Shown here piece by piece: positions 12,949 to 25,880 of a stretch of 64,000 nucleotides of DNA. The translations under genes were made by a program, and so were the position numbers. Position 1 is the first letter of the stretch. Each line of letters starts with the position of its first letter. Origin of the DNA: Sitta carolinensis (lineage: Eukaryota; Chordata; Aves; Passeriformes; Sittidae); assembly GCA_032173965.1 (NCBI GenBank), contig JAVUNC010000006.1, positions 16,403,528 to 16,467,527 on the forward strand. The letters are read 5' to 3'. The notes under the pieces were generated by a model that was given only the letters and a program-made list of their open reading frames with translations, searched no databases and was not told the DNA's origin.

Positions 12949-15147
12949 GGAATAAGTGGAGACAAGACAGAAGTTACCAGTTATTTCAGTTAGCAGAAGC
13001 AAAAAGTTTGATAGGTGCTAACTTAGGTCAGTTATCAAAGTCAACTTAGCTTATAAAAAAATCCCTATAACTACAAGAGACAAGATTGCATTCTCCTTGT
13101 TAAATGTGATTATCCTGAATTTAGACCGTACATACATAGCTCAGTAGGAAAACTGTACATATTTATTGTTAAATAACATATTTGCAAACCATATTGTTTC
13201 CATAGATCTGTGCTCTGGGTTATATTTCCATACAATGGGAGACAAATTTCATTAAGGCAAACTGTCTATAGACAAGCACCAGGCATTGGCAATACTTAAA
13301 TATAGATAACCTGCACCTATTAATAATTCTGCATAGATAATAAGCTCACACAAAGGTTCATGTGGAAAAAAAACTACTCCTTATGCAAACTAAATCTGTG
13401 GGGCACAAATATGGCTGTATTTATATATTTACAGTACATGTTTTTATATCTTTATTACAAATGTGTAATACTATGTGAGCATTAATGTGGAAAAATACCT
13501 TACAGAGTAAATTTGAAGGCAGCATCTGAGTAAATTTGATTTAAATATCTCATTTTAAAGACACAATGAAAAATAATTTGCATCTAACTCTTGCCCTGAT
13601 CTCACCTTCTATGCACACTATATACATATTTTTCATCTCCAACAGCTGAGAATCTATTTTTATTTTTAGAGAAAAGATACTGAAAAATATGCAAAGAAAA
13701 AGTGAAAAAATGAAAGTACTGTCTCAAAAATGAGATGGAGGTGAGGAAATCAATAGATTTACTCACTTTTTTCTGATTTCACAAATCATTTGTTCCTTTC
13801 TTCTATTTAATAAAAATTCACTGTGATACTTGTTACAGTAAAGACTCTTTTTAGATAGAATTCAATACATGCATTAGAAATTATTCTAATCTCACTTAAA
13901 TTCAGATTTCAAAACATAACTTTCGTCCTATCAAAGTTGCAGTCTCCCCCTTTTCTTACCCTGATTCACCTGTGCTCCTATTAATGGAAGGCAGACATAA
14001 CTTGCAGTTTACTTTGAAACTGGATGCAGGAAAGACAAGCATCAGAGTACACACACACATTGTTTACAGCCAATTGGTCTTTTCTGTGACTGCTGATGTA
14101 ATGTGTATCATTTATTATCCAATCATTTATGAAATAATTAAAGCAGACATTTCTATAAAACAGCCTCTTAATTTGGCATACAAGTGAAACACAACCTGTG
14201 AAATGTTTTTAACAAACAACTGTTATTTCCTTCTGTTTCTAAAACAATGTGACAATACTGGTTCTAGACTATATTTACAGTTGTTATAGTAAACATTTTA
14301 AATTTATTCTTACGAATAAATTTTCTGCAAGGAAATGATTATTTTTTGGCGTGATTTCTCTTTTTTTTTTCTGCATCACTTAATTATACATGTGCAGAGG
14401 TCTGCAGATCATAAGGCATTGTGTTTTGGTTCAGTACTTTTTACTATAGAATGCCATTAATCATTGGGTAATGTATTTCATAAACTAGTTTAATTCTATA
14501 ACCATAACATTTTAAAAGAGCCCACATGGAGACTGCATTTCAGTATTTCATGGATAGGGGGCAGCTGTTAATATATTATCACAATTACTATTAAGAGAAT
14601 AAAGTCAATCAATTCTCACTGCATTTATAAGTTTGTTAAGTGGACAATAATCATAAAAAGCTGAGAAGCATTGAGCTCATATACTATGCTACTTAAAAAC
14701 ATGAAAGGATTTACCCTGCAGTAGAAGTGCAGGCTTCCAGAAACTCTGAAGAAATAAAAAACCCAAACCTATTTTTCTAACCCCATCCAAATCACAGGTA
14801 GTAAGTTCACTTGAATGCATAATTTATCATATAGAAGTGTATTATTGTTTGACAATGAAACAGGGGGAAAAATAGTCCAGGAAGGCTTTGATCTCTAAGG
14901 CTGCCTTCACTATGGTACTATTTGAGAAGTAGGGGAAAACAGAAATGAAACAGGCAGCAGACCCTCTGCATCCCCAGACTAATATTCTTCAAGGTTACAA
15001 AGATTCAGGTGTAAATCACTGGCAGGTGACAGACCAGTGAACCCTTAGACTTAGAGTCTAGAGTGAAAACCATTGACCCACTATCTGCAAACTATACCTC
15101 TTAATAATCTGCTATTACTTGCAGGAGGTTTAATTTGCTTTCAGGGG

Positions 15148-15193
15148 AAAAAAAAAAAAAAAAACAACCAACCAACCCAACCCAACCCAACCT
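15148..15193. repeat. Poly-A followed by AACC/CAACC repeat
   Basis: 17 A are followed by units that change from CAAC to CCCAA. This could be a decayed retroposon tail, but I see no element body attached. Confidence 0.9.
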
Positions 15194-18100
15194 AAAATTA
15201 ATAAATGTGAAAAGATCTACAAGCACAAAACTAGGGGATAATACTACTGAATGAGATGCAGTTACGTATTGCTTAGATATAGGCTATCTGAAATCTAGGA
15301 TGTGTAGCTTCAGGCAAAGGTCTCAACAGACGCAGCTAACCTCTGGAAAAGGAAAAACCTCCTACCTCTTACTCCCTACAGTGCAATATGCCAACCTGCT
15401 TCCATGATTTCTATACAAAGAACACTCACTTTTCACTCAAATCAGGCAGAGACCTACTGTAATTGGTGGGTTTGTCTCACGTCTATCTATGACTTCTCAC
15501 CATCTGATGAATTCTCAAAGCATGCAGAAGGCAGACAATGCATCTAGCATTCTGCCCAGAGCAAAGTGAGGTGCTGCACTATACCTACAAATAGCTTGTT
15601 AAAATGAAAGTATTTCAGGTAGCACAAAAAGAGCACTTAACTAACAAGCAGGATCTTCTAGGGTCAGGCCTAATCATGCTTCAACTCAACAACTGACAGA
15701 AAAATATGGTTTTGCCTCTCCTACATTACAGTCTGCTGTACAGGATCTGTCCTGGTATGACAGTAAGCTCTACAGGCTCAATGTCTCTTTCCACATTCTC
15801 ATACAATCCTTGATCATATAAACTCTGAACTCCCAAAAAGCCACTAAATTAAATTTCAAATAATTGAAAACTTGGAGCCAAACCTTTATGTGACTGACTA
15901 CACAGCAGAGGAACAACCATAAAGTCATCCAGATTTGGATTCTGGAAATTGCTCTGCTCTTTTGTTTTCTCTGGGTCGTTCAAACAGCGAAGGCACTTTA
16001 CCTGTATACCTGAGATTATGGTTGGATTTTTCATCCAAAAATAATTTTGAATTAAACAGTATGTCTATCATACCAAACCTGAGTATTAAGAACTCAAAGT
16101 CACAGCTAATCTTGATTAGATCACAGAGTAACATGTTGCCAGGTTTCAATCTAGCTTATTTGGGATGGAACTTGAACATGGATATATCTGGAATTTTATA
16201 ACGCACTATTTAATTTTGTATCGATAAAGGAATTAAAATGGAACAAAGAACATGAAGAAGTTAAACACCCTTTGGCAAAGAGACAAATGTGTATTCTCCA
16301 AATGTTTTATGTTTAATGATCTTTTTTTCCTAAGCAGATAGGACCTTTTCTTAATATGGGGACATGGAAAAATGCCAAAAGCTATCTATCATATCTACAA
16401 ATATCCTTAAAGGAAAGAACAACACCTTAAATTACAGTGAGGGACTTTTAGAACTCTTAAACAACTCAAATAAGACAAGATGATGATAACCCCACAAGTC
16501 TAAACAAATTCCATTTAATCCAAAAAAGCATTCTCTTCTTACATGTTCAATACAAAGTATTTTAAAGTGAATAAATCCCATGAAATTCATAAGTGTATTT
16601 TAAACTGTAATGATTTCTTAACCATTTCTTAATTTCTTTGTTCTCAGCATCTTACTGAAGTAACAATTTAAAAATAAATTATTTGAATCAAAAGCAGGCT
16701 TCATAAATTCACACTACAGTAAGATTTCTATGTTTTATATATCATCTAGGTCTTCATAAACATACTGTTTCTCTTTTTTTAAGAATTACTTTTATGTATG
16801 GGTGTTCGTTGTGTTTTTTCTTTTTTCCTCCTGATTTTTACCTACGGAGGGAAAAACAACAAAAAAGCCCTACCTCTACAACCAGACAGAGTTTAAAACA
16901 TGAGGAAATATTGATTTAAGACATTTATCCATTTTAATAAAAGGAAATAGTAATTCTGTCCATTACACTAAGAACATGTCTCTTTTTGAAGGGGGATGAA
17001 ACAGGAAAGTAAGCGATTCTAACTATTATCAAGCATAAAATCCAAACAAGATACATGAACATGGAATCACATTTTTACTTACAGGGCTGCAACTGGCAGG
17101 TCATTTATGACATCCTTATCAACGACATGCCAGTAGTATTCAAAAACGTAGCAGTGAATATATACATATTTCCCCATCTCTCATGACTGTTCCTGACATT
17201 TCTCCTACATTTAAGTAAACAGTGGCCACTATAATTGTTGTGCAGTGGGACAGAAGAAAGGAAGCCAATATGGAATATGAACCCAAATTATTACCTACAT
17301 TCTTGTCCCAAGGGGAAAAATTTAAACCGACAATAAATAAGAAGAGCAAAATCCCCAAACTGTTTTGCATATTAGATTTTTTAAAATTGTTATTTAAGAA
17401 TCTTTATATAATTTAAGTATATATTTTAAGGAAACAATGCAAACAAGCACTGGGCTCTGATGCAAAATACTGGAAAAACAGTTAAAGGACAAAAGAAGTA
17501 TTTCAAAAGTAATGTATTAACATGAGAATCCGAAGAAAGTCTATAGTTAGTCCATGGAGGGTAGGTTAATTCTGCTTAGAGTTTAGACATGAAATGAAGG
17601 ATTCCAGTTGAAAAAAAGCAGGAAAGTTTACATCTAAACCACTGGAACCTCTACTGGAATCCTCTCACATGAACAGGAGAGTAATTCTTCCTAGTCTTTT
17701 CTAGATGTACTGTCTCCAACATTATTTATTATGTGTTATCCACAGTGTGCCATAGGCAACTTGTAATCAAGAAAGGAACTCTGCCTTATTAAACTAAAAC
17801 AAGCTGATTCACTAAATACTTTAGTCATGGTCCATATAAAACACCCTCTATTAGATAAAGTCTCTTTCAAACAGAGTATTAGGTTTGTATTATAGACCAC
17901 TGATAGCATCATCTGCATGTAAATAAAATGATTGCATTTATCAGTGACAAATCAGATAGGTTGACAAAAGGTCAAATTGTCATCTCGGAGAATCATCATA
18001 GCAAATATTCTTAGTAATCAAAGTTATACCACATTTTTAATTCTATAGCACCTTTTATAAGAATTCTAAATAACTTTATATTGACTTTAATTTGTAATAC

Positions 18101-21100
18101 AGACTACTGAGATTTGGAAAGATTAAGTGATCCTTCCAGCATTAGTCAATATGTGAAAGACCTCAAAAGAAAGAGATTTTCTCAATGCTTCTGTAACAAT
18201 TGACATTAAAATCAGGAAACAAAAATAATTTTATATTTCACTTAAAATATCCAAGACACAATAGAAGTATCTTAAATAAGCCTCATATCAAATTTGAGAG
18301 GAAAACTGAAGTAATATCCCACTGGCCTACAATGGCTATTGACTGTCCTGGGATCATCATTAAAAATCACTATTTGTGCATTAAGATTAAAGAACTGAGA
18401 AAAAAAACTATCATTTGAAGCTGGTTACTATACATACTTTAAAAATTCATGCCCTAATAATAACAGAAGACTGAAACAAAGATTTATTTCCTATTACTTC
18501 TTCCACTTTCCACAAAAAGTTATGCATCAAACATGAGTTCATCGACCCTTTAAAAGCTTCAGTATGCCTTTATTTTCAGATTCTACTTCTCTGTGAGGAC
18601 TGAAAAGATGATACTTTTGCAAGCAATTTTACGAACAGGGATAGGGCAGTTCTTTAAAGTCAGGAAAGGAGATTGGGTGCATCAATCATCACAATTTAGA
18701 GACATCAATTAATCTCCCAATCTCTAGTTATATGTGGACTATTATATCACATTGCAAGCTATAGATTTTGCATAAAATAGAGACATAATTTAAGTCAAAA
18801 GTAAAAATTCCAAATACCAAGATTTTAATACCCAAATACTTGTGCTGCACCTGCTGAGTACAGGCAGTACCAAGAACACTGGCTCAGTCCCATCATGTGA
18901 AAAGGCTGAAAAGTATAATTTATTACAGATATTGCTGCAACAAGATGAGATAGATATGCTCGAACAAAAAAAGCAAACCTGAGGACTGAATGAACAAAAG
19001 CTACACATATCTGCACTCCACAAAATTTATCTTACACTGGTACTAAATGATAAAATACATTTCAAGTGCAATAACAAAGCAGCAAAATATTATAATTGTA
19101 TAAAAATACAAACGCCATGGGAAAAAAATAGTGCTTTTAAAAAGTAAAAATAAAAGGTTTATATAGTAAGTTATTGACTTAAAGTTTGCTATGATAAATC
19201 CTATTTTATTGCTAAGCTTAAGCCTATCTAAATTGTAAGGCAAGGGAAAAGGACTCCTACACATCCTTCTCCTGACTCATTAATGTGAATGTGTGTTTTG
19301 GCCTTTTATTCTCTTAAGCCAGTAGCAAAGGTCAGCAGTGGTACCAATTTCATGGAAAAAGGGAGGACTGGAGAAGGAGACATACAAGTGTCCTTTACAG
19401 GTACACATCAAATAGGCAAAGGAGAAATAAAAACTTAGATTTATTTGTTTTTCCTTCTAAAATCAGAGTAACATCAGAAAAGCAGGCATATAAAAAGAAA
19501 AATAAATCTTGTAAATTAATAAAAAATACTTAAACAGTTTAATTATGGACATACTAGTTCTCAAAAGTGACTTAACTGTTAAAATAATAATTAAAATTTG
19601 TACCTTTATGAGGTTGTACAGAGGAAAAGCAAACATGTTCTCTATGATATTTAGTGCATTATTTATCACTTTAGAGATGAAATTACCTCTTGAAGTGTAC
19701 TTTGGAGAAGTCAAATTGATTTCCTCCTCCTGGTAAATAAAAGTAAAGCTATATTCTGCCAGCTCCAGGTGCATCAGCAGAACAGTTTCACCACTGTAGC
19801 TATATGTCAGTGTTTGGCTATGACAAAGCTGACAAAGTTTGTGAGGGTGTAACACAAACTCTTAGTCTAAAAGCATAAAAAGATTGAGTTCGTTTCAGCA
19901 ATAGGCACACAGGAGGGGGAAAAAAGTTATTGGAAATTCTATTGCATCTAATTCTATTGTCTCTTTGGCTCTTACTTCCTTGGGAAGTTTGCAGTGTATG
20001 GATTGTTAATGTGACTGAAGGTCCAAGGACGTTCCACTGAAAAAATAAACAAGACATTTACAAGAAAAATATTGACAGATGTATGACTTCCTGGAACCAA
20101 GAACTAAAGAGAAAAACACTTCCAGCAGAGAGGTTTCTGTTGCACCCAAGGCAACTCAGTATAATACAAAACATGACCGTTCGAAAGAAACTTTTCTTCC
20201 TCTAGATAAGGCATTTTTAGAGACTATCCTCTTCTTGAGAATCATAAAACAAATAGTCCACAAACACTGGATTTTTCTAAAAACAATTCATAAAAAGCTG
20301 AAACTGCCATACAAAGAAGTTATGACCTCATCTGAATGGAGGCAAAGTGAGTCATTAAAAGGAAGATCAAATACAAGCCAGATTTCCTGCCTAGCTTCCT
20401 TTGACCTCTGTTGGCAGAGCTATTTTCTTCTTGTATCAAAAAACGTGTCTAGAAATTGTTCAAGCTCTGTCAGGGGAACACAACTGACATGCTTGTAGAG
20501 CACAAGGCTCACATCAGCTGTTCTCATCAAAATACAGACTTGACAATTCTCTAATGGCAGTGACTTATGGGGGAGTCCTCCGACCCAGCTTAAAAATGTT
20601 ACTCAAACAGCAACCCAGCATTAAGTATTGTTTAAAGCTTGCTTAATCACCTTTCTGATCTTTCATATAAAAGATCATTTTTTCATGATTAACACATTAT
20701 AGAAATTCAATGATCTTAAGCCTAATATGCTACCTTATCCACACGGCAGCATGTCCTGCGAATTTATCTTACTCCTTAACACTGAATTTCCTGACATCCA
20801 TCCAGTTAACTAAGCTCTCTTGTGTTATCACGATACGACATCTTGTGAGAAAACCCATGTCTGAACAGTTATTTTCTATTGAGAGTCATCCTACACAGTC
20901 ACATATCAACCCAAACATTTGCTGTAGTTCTCTAATACTCTCCTGGTGGGTGTTTACATGGCTACCGACAGGTCTGAGATTATTGTGTCGGAGCCTCTTC
21001 CCATGTGGCAGCCGCAGTGCAGATACTCGTCCATACACTGGTGCTGAATGCTAATCACCACTACAGGCTGGGAACAATTGCCAGTGATGTCACTTATCAC

Positions 21101-21206
21101 TAGAATGAACAGAAAGGCCTTAATTGCCTTATCATGTGCTTTGTGCTTCCTGCTGGAATGGCTAGAAATCACTAGAAAATACGAGAAGGGATAAAATGCA
21201 AGTACT

Positions 21207-21226
21207 GTATTGTACTTGTACAATAC
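21207..21226. repeat. Perfect inverted repeat, 9-bp arms
   Basis: GTATTGTAC, TT, GTACAATAC. It sits at the edge of a stretch that may be a conserved element. Confidence 0.85.
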
Positions 21227-23079
21227 TGCACAGGTTTCAAGAGTTAATAATCAAAGCACTTCCAAAAATCACTTAAGGAACTCATTATTCTTCTTCCTAT
21301 ATATGGTTCTGATGCTGTTCAAAAAAGGTCTTGATTACTTGTATGAAAAATGAATTGAACACAGGTTATGAATAAAACGCATTAAAATATGTAATTTGGG
21401 ATATAGACAGGACACAAAGCATACATGTCACTTAGCTTGTGAATTCAGCTATATTACTTGACAATAGTCTCTTAGAACAACTTTCAATAAACATAAGTAT
21501 TTTTAGCTATTGAAAAGTCATTTAAAGTTTATCACTACACTATAATTCTGATAACAAAATTCATAGAACAGATGCAAAGCAGGTGCTTCTCTTATGCTAA
21601 TTAACATGCTCAAATTGTATATCCTGTAAATAAAAGCTCTTCTTCCTTTTTCTCTAAATAATGATCATCAGGATATTCTTATAATTAAAAAAAAAAAAAG
21701 TGTAAAAGAAAAGAAAAATAGTAAGAACCCTTTAAATAAACAATCTCTGCACTCATTTTCAAAATTTTCCAATTAAAATAAACAATATACTAAAACTAAG
21801 AGAGAGAGAATGAAAGCTGAACAGAGCTCATAAAACAACCCTAGCTGTCAGCAAAGATTTTATCTTTGTCACTTAATGATGATGAAGCCAGGTAACTGTT
21901 GCTGGAATGGAAGCAGGCTGATGAAGAAGGCTTTCAAATTGAAGTCAAGGATATCACGATCTATATTTTTCTTAGTAGTTCCTCTATCTGAACCATTTCT
22001 TTCTAAATTCCATTAATTTCTATGTTTGACACCCCCTTCAATAAATGTCATGTGTTGATCAAAGGTAAAATGCTTTAATACTCTTCCATTCATGTGAAAT
22101 TGTTTGTTCATACAAAGTTCTAAGCAGTTCAAAAATATCAGTAATTAATAACAGTGTTAACTTCCAGGGAAAATTAGCTTGTGAAGGAAACTTTTCTCAT
22201 ATTTGATGTTATTTATCTGATAGCAACATTCAGCTAACTGAAACAGACTGTGGAAACTCTTAGCAAATACTAAATACTTGCATTATTTGAACACAAAGTA
22301 CATTAACAGTACATCAAAAATAAATAAGGTATTTTTAAGCATGAATAAGGTCTAAAAAGCATGGTATGTAGCAATTTTTACAATTTTCATAGGGAAGACA
22401 AAAATAATATGATAATTTGTGGACACAATCAACTGGACATTAACTTTTTCCAGTTAAAATAAAAATAAATTAGTATAATTAACATGCTGCTAAAAGGACA
22501 GTTTATGCATTTAAAATATGATATGTATTAAACTTACTTAGATGTGCTTAGCATGCTTTTAGAGAGATTTAATTTTACTTCATCCTTCATCAATAAATTT
22601 TCATTTAAAATACTTTTATATTTAAATAATGCCTCTATGTTACTGTCCACAAACACATTTCAAAATTCTGCAATAAATTCTGTTTGCCATTCCTGGGTTG
22701 AATTGCAGCTATTTAAGCATGGGTTTAGGGGTAATTCAATTATAATTTAAAACTGACCCAGGAAGTAAATACGTGTGTGCATATATACACAAACATATAT
22801 AAACCAAGAGTTACTCTGTCTACAAACACGCCAGTTTTGTATCCTTGCAATTTATCAAATGGAAAAAAAATAACCCAACTGTTTTAAAAGATACTTTGCT
22901 TTCATCAGAGATTTTAATGAAGCCCACCAAAATAAATTAAAAGAAGCAAAATATTTTCCATTTACTTTACCAATTTCTAACAAGAGTTAGATATCTATGG
23001 TTATGGGTGTATATATGTGAATGAACGAATAAATCCTTAACCCACCATATCTTTTTCTCCAGTTTGCAAGCTGTCACCC

Positions 23080-23183
23080 GTGAAAAGTATGGTGTAGATG
23101 GTAGGATGATACTGTACCTGATTGGCTCTGGAGGTGGTCATGGGATCAGATGGAGAGGACTTGGTGGTAGTTGGGGAAGATGG
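23080..23183 (-). promoter_or_regulatory. YCAY cluster (NOVA-binding splicing element)
   Basis: On the transcript strand, YCAY appears five times inside the cassette exon (plus-strand RTGR at 23134, 23140, 23150, 23164 and 23180). It appears four more times within about 40 nt of the downstream intron (23080, 23089, 23098 and 23106). Random sequence would give roughly one per 64 nt. NOVA KH domains recognise YCAY; exonic or upstream clusters usually repress an exon and downstream intronic clusters usually promote it. The motifs are seen directly. Their use here is inferred from mammalian NOVA1 autoregulation. Confidence 0.7.
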
Positions 23184-23189
23184 CAATGT
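23118..23189 (-). CDS. NOVA1: NOVA1 alternative cassette exon, 24 codons
   Basis: On the minus strand a 72-nt segment sits between a consensus 3' splice site (tttgttcccag) and a 5' splice site (CAG then gtacag). It encodes TLPSSPTTTKSS followed by PSDPMTTSRANQ, the Ser/Thr/Pro-rich insert of the KH1-KH2 linker in the longer NOVA1 isoform. The exon begins and ends in phase 0. Skipping it would join the preceding IKQ directly to VKIIVPN of KH2 without changing frame. In mammals this exon is alternatively spliced, carries phosphorylatable residues, and is repressed by NOVA1 binding to its own transcript. The exon holds five YCAY motifs, which fits that control. No long open frame on this strand reveals the exon; it is identified by peptide match and splice sites. 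Confidence 0.96.
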
Positions 23190-25018
23190 CTGGGAACAAA
23201 GCAGTTCAGGAGCAAATCAACCTTTACAAGCCTTAGACTGAACAGTTAAAAAAAATAAATAAACCAACAAAATAACATAACTAGAAAATTAAAAGAAATA
23301 AAAAATGCCTAAGACAAAAATCTTTCTCCTACTCATTGGAACTTAATGGAATTTAAAGTCAATTGGATAAATAATGCATGTATATATGCATGCTTATGCA
23401 TGTAAAAACAAATTCATGACTTGAAATCAAGATGGTGAACTCACATAAATACTCAAAAATATGCTGACCACATGAGGAATATATTCTTTCCTCTCTCCTC
23501 CTCTTGGGGAAAATGAAGACTAAGTAAACAAAAATTCCAGCAAGTTCAATGAGCACACTAGAAATAGTTATCAGTCTATGAACAAACAGGGCCAATGTCT
23601 GAAACAAGTTAGGAGATATTTACTCTGGCACTTTATAAAGCACCATTCCACAGCAAGGACTTAGAGCCAGCAAACTGTGCTCCACACCTTACGACAGTAA
23701 CGCTGCAGCTACTGAGCTTTTGGCAATATTCTAACTGCTAAAATATTCATTGATCTTTTTTAATCTAGAAGCAGGTGAAAAAATGTAAGCATCAATCTCA
23801 TGATGGATGAACATGCGACTAATACCTCCATAACAAATAACTACAAAATATTTATGGTTAGTGTTAAAAACGTTCATTTAGTTGAGCAAAGGTCAACAGC
23901 TTATTATAGTTCTGTGTTCAAAATAAACACAAAAAAGTATTAAGAGTCATATTTATTGATCATCTTTTCTAAGTAATATACATACGCTTAACATTAATTC
24001 TTGAACATATTAAAAAAGCACTGCTCTGTTTAAAAAATTATATACACATTTCTCCTTTAAATGTACTAGACTGTGACAGAAAACTCTTCTTTTCTTTTTA
24101 TAAATGTAGTAAAAAAATAAAATTCCAATTTTCAAAACATAACATACAATACTTATTCAAAGCATGTTTTTGACATCTTTGCAATATATAAATATTATAA
24201 AATATCAAAAATTACACTATTTTTATGTCAAGAAATAAGTGTTAAAGTGCTATACAATGGAATTTATCATATGCTCATATCGTTACTAACCAAAACTATT
24301 TAGAAATAAATAAAGCAAAATTTCATACTTTCAGCAGTTCTGTTACTTACAATCATTGACAGTCCCTCATAAAATAGGTATACATACTTTTGCACTAAAA
24401 CTCTTAATGCATATGAGAAAGCTGGGACACTGTGAATGCATAAAGTTGCGTATTAGCAAAATATGGGCTTGTACATATGCACACACAAATATTTTAGATG
24501 TATGTTAAACAGTATGAAGATCCATTTTTCAGAGTTTGTACATAAATAGGCAGTCAAAACAGGAAAAAATTAAACCTTATGAAATAGATCCCTATTTTGT
24601 GCTTCCAACTTGTAACTCATTGCAAAACAATAAAAAAAACCCAAAAACAGTTTAAGCATCAACTGTGACTCTTTCACGATGGTTATGTAGAAAATACTAT
24701 CATGTATAGGACATTATAAAAAATATGTAGTTTTGCAAACTGCTGTTGGTCAGCAGGCACTACACACTGTAAAAATCAAGGCAATATAAAGGATTCTCCC
24801 ATGTCTTTATGTACCAAACATGGGACAATCACCAGGGGTCTATTTGTGAGGGGCTAGAATTATTTAGCAAAAGATGTGTCTGATTCCATAATAGTACACA
24901 GCTAAGCTTGTTCAGCTGTAGAATTATACTTCTGATTTCAGTGAGATGATGCAGTAATTCTCTTACTAAAGTCTGAAATTGCAAAGAACTAATTTTTTTC
25001 ATTTAAGGCTAAATAGGA

Positions 25019-25078
25019 AAAAAAAAAAAACCCAACCCAAAACAAAACAAAAGGAAAAAAAACCCCAAAAAACAAAAA
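25019..25078. repeat. A/C-rich low-complexity tract
   Basis: A runs with CCC and CAAAA units throughout. Confidence 0.9.
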
Positions 25079-25170
25079 GAATGGAGAATTGTTTACTGTC
25101 CCAAGAGGTTTTCTTTATTATAGCTAAGTATTAAATTTCCATCCTGAAATCCCCAAAAGAAAAAAAAAAT

Positions 25171-25173
<3 letters not shown>

Positions 25174-25205
<32 letters not shown>
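25174..25205. repeat. Poly-A tract (32 bp)
   Basis: Longest homopolymer in the window. No retroposon body is visible upstream. Confidence 0.95.
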
Positions 25206-25209
<4 letters not shown>

Positions 25210-25835
25210 ACATATTTTGACTAAAATATTTCAGAAAACTAATATTTTGTGTTATCAACACCACTTCTAACTAGGGCATATGGTACTGTATGCTGTTTTG
25301 GTATGCCAGGTTGCTTATTCAAAGGAAAAATCATTTGTTCTTCACAGTCATCATCAAACCTAACTAGTGGGTTTATGGGGAAATAGGTAGAACACTTCAC
25401 ACTGAATAATGACAATCACTGATACCACAGACGATTAAAGAAACTGGAAACATCTCAGATTTCAATTGATATCAATCTTTCTACAGCACAGAAATATACG
25501 GCCGTGATGAAAAAAGGAGTGGCGATAATCATTTCAGGTGACTGTTGAACTATAACATCTATTAAGCAGAAGCATTTCGTTATTTATTTTAGCAAAAGCC
25601 TGTTTAAAATACAACAAAAAAAGAGATTAATAAATTTAAAAGCAAAGACTATATTAATGAACAAGAATCAACTGTGAAAAACATCATATATTCCAAAATA
25701 AATGGCTAAATGCTTAAAATAATATGTTTTTGTCTTGTGCTTTTTTACTCTTTTTCTTTGTCTATCAGGTTCTTTGTATTTGGGGCTTGATCTCTCTTGC
25801 ATTGTTCACTGACATATAACTACTTTTATTTTTTC

Positions 25836-25880
25836 ATATATATATATATATGTATACACACACACACATATATGTATATA
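25836..25880. repeat. Compound TA/CA microsatellite
   Basis: A TA run leads into tgta and a CA run, then further TA and TGTATA units. Confidence 0.92.

Larger units (their letters stand above)
86..23117 (-). other. NOVA1: NOVA1 intron between cassette exon and KH2 exon (23.0 kb)
   Basis: The intron starts with gtacag after the cassette exon and ends with a T-rich tract and attacag before KH2. It is AT-rich, with stop codons throughout. It holds one CR1 fragment (12100-12562), homopolymer and A/C-rich tracts, one unidentified GC-richer block (5855-6430), two tight inverted repeats, and stretches rich in ATTA and octamer-like motifs around 14060-14700 and 20940-21230. Octamers (ATGCAAAT) occur at 5363-5370 and 7565-7572. 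The open frames at 19463-19855 (minus) and 20079-20498 (plus) resemble nothing I know and look like chance. I see no further exon. Confidence 0.85.

Noticed and set aside
19463..19855. 130-codon minus-strand open frame with hydrophobic stretches
   Set aside because: AT-rich DNA read this way often yields Leu/Ile/Phe-rich peptides. No family resemblance.
20079..20498. 139-codon plus-strand open frame, joint longest in the window
   Set aside because: No recognisable domain, no splice or promoter context, and composition follows the local background. The length is within chance for 64 kb in six frames.
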